A model generated the notes under the pieces. It did not search any database. It worked only from the letters and a program-made list of their open reading frames with translations, and was not told where the DNA came from. The position numbers were made by a program, and so were the translations under genes. From Catenaria anguillulae PL171 (lineage: Eukaryota; Blastocladiomycota; Blastocladiomycetes; Blastocladiales; Catenariaceae), in the NCBI GenBank assembly GCA_002102555.1, contig MCFL01000012.1:310001-374000 (forward strand): DNA of 64,000 nt, given 5' to 3'. Numbering within the stretch: position 1 is the stretch's first letter; each line of letters begins with the position of its first letter. Positions 59,977 to 64,000 of the stretch are shown here, in pieces.

Positions 59977-60960
59977 CTGCAAAGGGCGTGGGTGTAGACC
60001 CCGTTGGAAATAATGGAACATGTTGCAGAAACTCGAGCCGATTCGTGTGGAATCACAAGCTGCCCGTCGGAAATCCATGTAAGCTGTAAATCATTGGGTT
60101 CCCTTTGTCACTGTTTTGCTCCTTGCGTATTTTGAGTTTCCACGTTGTCGTTGAGAGCGGGTTTTGGGCGGATTGTGCTATGTGATTTGGCAAACACCTG
60201 TGGTGTCAGAGGCACTTCACTCTCTGTCCCGTTTCCCACTTTTCCACGTTGAGTATTCAATCGTTTTGTCGTCCGTTGACTCGACTGGAGTCTGCAGCAC
60301 GCAAAGAACCCCTTGAGTAAAGCAACTAAGGATGGGCGGAGGGCGATAAATGATACAAAAAAGACACAAAGGAAACCGCTCTGGCACACATCATAAAAGT
60401 GGTTGGGGCGAAAGTTTGGAGACTCCTGCAATGTCCGCATAAATGCAGATTTTGGCCAGGTTGGCCAGGAAGGGCTTGAGCTGGCCGATCGACCAAGACC
60501 CGATGGCCACAACCAATGCCAGCATGCTTCGAGAAGGCTGAGTCGAGAAGTATGATCCGACGGATCGGAACCACCGCTCCGCTCGCCATGCGCAGACGAG
60601 ATCACGCCTGCATTGCCAATCGCTGCCGAGAATCTTGGGATGCTGCACGAAGGTAGGAGCAGAGGTACCCCTGGTAGGAGGCGGCAGTACGGGTTACAGC
60701 TATCGTTGCTGGTCGCCGCCCCGAGCTGATTTGATTTGATGTTGATAATTAAATTTGGTGCGATCCCCTTGATATGCCGCCTTGGCTTCATGTTCCGACT
60801 CTTCCCGGCGTGATGGGCCATGCATAAATTTTTGCATCTTGAGGCCATTGCATCTTCTCTCTCTCTTCTCTCTCTACGTATTTCTCTGCGCTGTCATCAG
60901 TTGTCCATGTATTCATGCATCCATTCCATTGCGGATCCACGACCTCAACAGCATTGAACC
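59977..60960. other. Intergenic region upstream of the thioesterase
   Basis: About 980 bp. The minus strand is open for 246 codons (60848-60108), but the translation has no domain or protein-like pattern and I do not accept it. A CT-repeat leader at 60855-60875 precedes the thioesterase ATG. Confidence 0.45.
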
Positions 60961-62557
60961 ATGATCCTCCTTCCCACTGCCACAGCTGCTGCTGTAGCCG
61001 GCATTCGCACGTCGCTCCGCAGCGCAGTTCCCACTGCCGTGCACGCTGCCCGCCGGCCCATCCTCACCACGGCCATGTCGAGCGACGAGCTCAAGGCCAA
61101 CGGTGAAGAGAAGAACCCGTTCCTGATCGGCAAGCCCTTTGCTGCCAACGACCTTGCCGAATCCGCCGATGCTTCTGCCGCTGCCGACGGGAGCGAAGCA
61201 CCGAGTGGTGGCAACGGCAAGCGCTACTCTGTGCTCCCGCATCGCACCAACTTGACCTCGCGCCTGTGGCTCGACCGCTTCGACCGCAACAACTCCGAGT
61301 ACAAAAAGCTCGTCGACTCGACGGGCGCTCACCCAGACACCGCTGCTGGCGCCAGACGCCCGCGCCACCTGGTGCTCAAGCACATGAAGGACTCGTACAT
61401 TGAGGGCGAGCTTCCCTTCAAATCCAACCCGCACGTTCGCGAAGAATACGTCAACTTTTACGGATCCATTCGCATCGCCAAACTGCTCGAGGACCTCGAT
61501 GCCATGGCCGGGTCCATCTCGTACACGCACTGCGACGACAACACGCCCGAAACGCCGCCCTTGACCATTGTCACTGCGTCTGTGGACCGCATTGATCTCC
61601 TCAAGCGGCCGTCTCTCGAACAGGACACCAAAGTATCGGGCATGGTAACCTATGTTGGCCATTCGTCCATGGAAATCACAATCACGGTCGAGGAGGTCAA
61701 CGATGCCGACGAGCCCACGGATGCCATTCTCAAGGCACGCTTCACCATGGTGGCGCGCGACCCAATCACCAACCAGTCCGTGCAAGTCAACCCGCTCGTT
61801 CTCGAAAACGATGCTGAACGCCGGCTGTTTGCCATGGGTGCCGAACTCAAGGCACAAAAGAAGCTCGCTGCATCGCAAGCACTCACCAAGGCACCACCCA
61901 CGCCCGAGGAGCGCCTCGTCATTCATGACCTGTGGCTGCAGTCCAAAAAATATGCCGAGGCACCCACGTTGCCCGCTAGTTTGGCGTGGATGAGCGATTC
62001 AAAGATGCAGTCGGTTGTCATTACACAGCCGCAGGATCGCAACATTCACAACTTTATTTTCGGTGGCTATCTTATGCGCCAGGCGTTTGAGGTGGCCTAC
62101 ACGACCGCATCTGTGTTTTGCAAAGGACATCCCGTGTTTTTGGCCATGGACGACATCTGGTTCCGGTACGCCATTGACACCTCACCTCGCTCTGGCCGTG
62201 TACACACACATGCTCTCTTGGCTCACACTTGCCCATGTATCACATAGCAAACCCGTCCCCATCGGCTCGATCCTGCGCTTTGACTCACGCGTGGTCTACT
62301 CCCGTGCGCCAACAAACACGTCGTTCCAAGTCATGGTGACTGCCGAGGTGATTGATATCAAGACAGGCACGCGCGACACAACCAATGTGTTCCACTACAC
62401 GTTTGGCCTCGACAAGGCAAAGAACTCGCACCAGTTGCCCCAAGTGTTGCCGCGAACATACGAAGAGTCCATGAACTACTTGGAGGGCAAGCGCAAGTGG
62501 GAGCTCGGATTGGAGATGGCCAAGGAAAACCATTCAAAGCTGTTGAACCTCTGGTAA
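60961..62557 (+). CDS. Acyl-CoA thioesterase, double-hotdog, ACOT9-like, mitochondrial
   Basis: Two exons (60961-62165 and 62248-62557), 504 residues, phases closing. The basic, alanine-rich N-terminus (MILLPTATAAAVAGIRTSLR) looks like a mitochondrial transit peptide. Two hotdog domains follow: one around VNFYGSIRIAKLLEDLDAMA...DRIDLLKRP, the second around RNIHNFIFGGYLMRQAFEVA, where the N...GG helix start is the family signature, then DDIWFRKPVPIGSILRFDS spliced across the intron. It ends TYEESMNYLEGKRKW. ACOT9-type enzymes hydrolyse acyl-CoA to free acid and CoA in the mitochondrial matrix. Both hotdog domains are complete. Confidence 0.9.
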
Positions 62558-62678
62558 TTGTCGAGAGTTCTTGCTGGGGCCAAATGGGATTGGTGAAGGC
62601 GTTCACAGTTGTCTTATCTTTACTTGATGTTTATTTGCTCCATGACATATACATTACTACCCACTCTGCTCGTATCAG
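62558..62678. other. Short convergent spacer
   Basis: Separates the thioesterase and tomosyn 3' ends by 121 bp. Nothing else is seen. Confidence 0.6.
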
Positions 62679-64000
62679 TCAAAAGTGATACCATTTCTTC
62701 TTTTCCTCTGCCTCGCGAATCTGCTTTGCCATCTTTGCAAACTGACTCGTCCCTTCACTCAACTGCGAGAACTTTTGTTCCAGCACATCGAGCTTTTCGC
62801 CCCTCTTTTTCAAGGCGTCCATGGCCTGATGCGCCGCCGCATTCGCGCCCACACTTGCCTGATCCACCACACCAAAGGCATCATTGAGCTGCTTGGCCAA
62901 AGCCGCATCCTGGGCCGACATCCCGTCTGCACCCGTTGTGGTTGCCGACACGCCCGCGTCACTCGTACCGAATGGCAGATAGGACAGCAAGCTGCCCAGC
63001 ACCGACGTGGGCTGCGTCGGCCGCGGCGGCAGTGGGACAAGTGGAACTATTTTGGTTGTAGACGCAGGCACCAACATGCCATCCATCTCGGCCTCCTCCC
63101 CCTTTCTCGCCCCACCACCACTCGTCTCGGCTGCTGCAGGCCGAGGAAAGTGCAGCCTCGGGTGTACGGCCCAGCTCGTATCTTTGCGGCAACCAAGCAC
63201 GTGCACGCGATTGTCACCCTCGACGTGCAACAGATGAGCGTCGAGTGTCGTGGCCACACGGTCCTTATCGAGTGCCTTGACGCCGTGCGACATGTCGGCG
63301 ACAAATTCAAGGTACGGGTACGTTAGAATCACGACGGCAATCTCGGTCACAACCATGATTTGCATTTCGGGCGTGTCGTCGTCCGAGGCGGCATTGGGCG
63401 AGCGGCGGCGTGAGCCAAGCAGGTTGGATTGGGACGCTGTCGGTGTTGTGGGGTCGTTAAGCGATTGGACTCTGACAATGTGGCCTGTTGGAGAACAAAA
63501 AAGCGTCAGAGCAGGCATAAATTTGTGTGCGTATGATGTTGAATCGTACCATGCCGCTCCAAATTGGGTTTCCACGAATGTAGCTTCTGGTAATCGTCCA
63601 TATCCAAAACCCGAATCGAGTCTCGAGTCACCACGACCATTGTAGGCTCATCCAACATGGGATGCAACTCCTTTTCCACTTGCAATATCCCTTTCGGCTT
63701 GAGCAGCGGTCGGCTCCCCTTGCCCTCCCCCGAGGCAAGCGGCACAAGTCTGGGCTTGCCGTGCTCCTCGCCATCCTGCATCTCGCTTGGGCTTTGAGAC
63801 AAGTTCCTCCTCAGCGTCGCCACATGCATCCTGGCCGCAGCCTCATACGCCTCGGCATCTGGAATCAGCACCACATCCAACACGGGCACGTCGCCCTTGT
63901 CCCGCAAGCACGTCTGCAGCTCAATCGTCTCGTCCTCGAGCGCATACACAAACACGTGGCCCGAACACCCAATCAAGAGCCGGAGCGTATCGTCCATGCC
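62679..64000 (-). CDS. Tomosyn/Lgl-family protein, C-terminal part (partial at window end)
   Basis: The gene enters from beyond 64000; two exon parts are visible (64000-63550 and 63484-62679), about 418 residues. Beta-propeller-like sequence (LLIGCSGHVFVYALEDETIE, MVVVTRDSIRVLDMDDYQKL, ADMSHGVKALDKD) is followed by a disordered linker and a C-terminal R-SNARE coiled coil: AMDALKKRGEKLDVLEQKFSQ, with the zero-layer Arg in KKRGEK. Tomosyn (STXBP5) binds syntaxin/SNAP25-type SNAREs and restrains exocytosis; yeast Sro7 lacks the SNARE helix. No transmembrane segment follows, as expected for tomosyn. The intron donor is at 63549 and the phases agree. The ATG at 63997 need not be the start. Confidence 0.82.

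Noticed and set aside
60108-60848. 246-codon open frame on the minus strand
   Set aside because: No domain, no signal or helix pattern, and mixed composition. It lies in the upstream region of the thioesterase. A chance open frame is the simpler reading.
1-64000. Transposons, LTR elements, virus-derived genes, CRISPR arrays
   Set aside because: No reverse transcriptase, integrase, transposase, capsid-like frame, long terminal repeat or spacer-repeat array was seen on either strand.

Overview
The window is nuclear DNA of a GC-rich, gene-dense, early-diverging fungus, most likely zoosporic. Genes sit close together on both strands. Introns are GT-AG and mostly 54-143 nt. The gene set fits a fungus: a Spa2-type polarisome scaffold, Mo25/Hym1, class I myosin, an Ash2/Bre2 COMPASS subunit, TFIIIC and RPB8. 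A tandem cyclic-nucleotide-binding protein of the CNBD2 type, tied to flagella in other lineages, argues for a flagellated lineage such as Blastocladiomycota or Chytridiomycota. That placement is inference. I see no transposon, provirus, rRNA or convincing tRNA.

Layout: mitochondrial carrier (+, 614-1648); Pumilio RNA-binding protein (+, 2356-6816); TFIIIC B-block subunit (-, 14106-7564) and RPB8 (-, 15199-14658); CNBD2-like protein (+, 15573-18108); Ash2/Bre2 (-, 20267-18521); FSP1/AIF-like oxidoreductase (+, 20657-22554); orphan Ser/Thr kinase (+, 23804-26932); short-tailed myosin I (-, 31476-27955); Mo25 (-, 33429-31779); secreted beta-sandwich protein (-, 36102-34076) and a small membrane protein (-, 37396-36831); RNF216-like RBR ligase (+, 38180-41299); a 1,870-residue divergent DEAD-box-like protein (+, 42873-48604); a cytochrome b561/b5/b5-reductase fusion (-, 52061-49456); Spa2-like scaffold (+, 53159-55478); a second RBR-type protein without RING2 (-, 58055-56099); mucin-like membrane protein (+, 59049-59976); acyl-CoA thioesterase (+, 60961-62557); and the 3' part of a tomosyn (-, from beyond 64000 to 62679).

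Themes: polar growth, actin and secretion (myosin I, Mo25, Spa2, tomosyn), Pol III transcription (RPB8 next to TFIIIC), ubiquitin ligation (two CUE-plus-RBR relatives), and surface or secreted proteins.

A technical point shapes every gene model. Eighteen reading-frame breaks occur inside otherwise clean, homologous coding sequence. Every one is explained by one missing base (two in two cases), often in a short homopolymer. With these counted, the exon phases of all models close exactly. This looks like deletion-biased sequencing or assembly error rather than decay. The best candidates for new biology are the DEAD-box-like protein with degenerate motifs and a Q/H/S-rich N-terminus, the b561-b5-b5R fusion, the RBR protein lacking RING2, and two predicted structured RNAs (an intronic hairpin at 24575-24608 and a hairpin cluster at 58461-58617).
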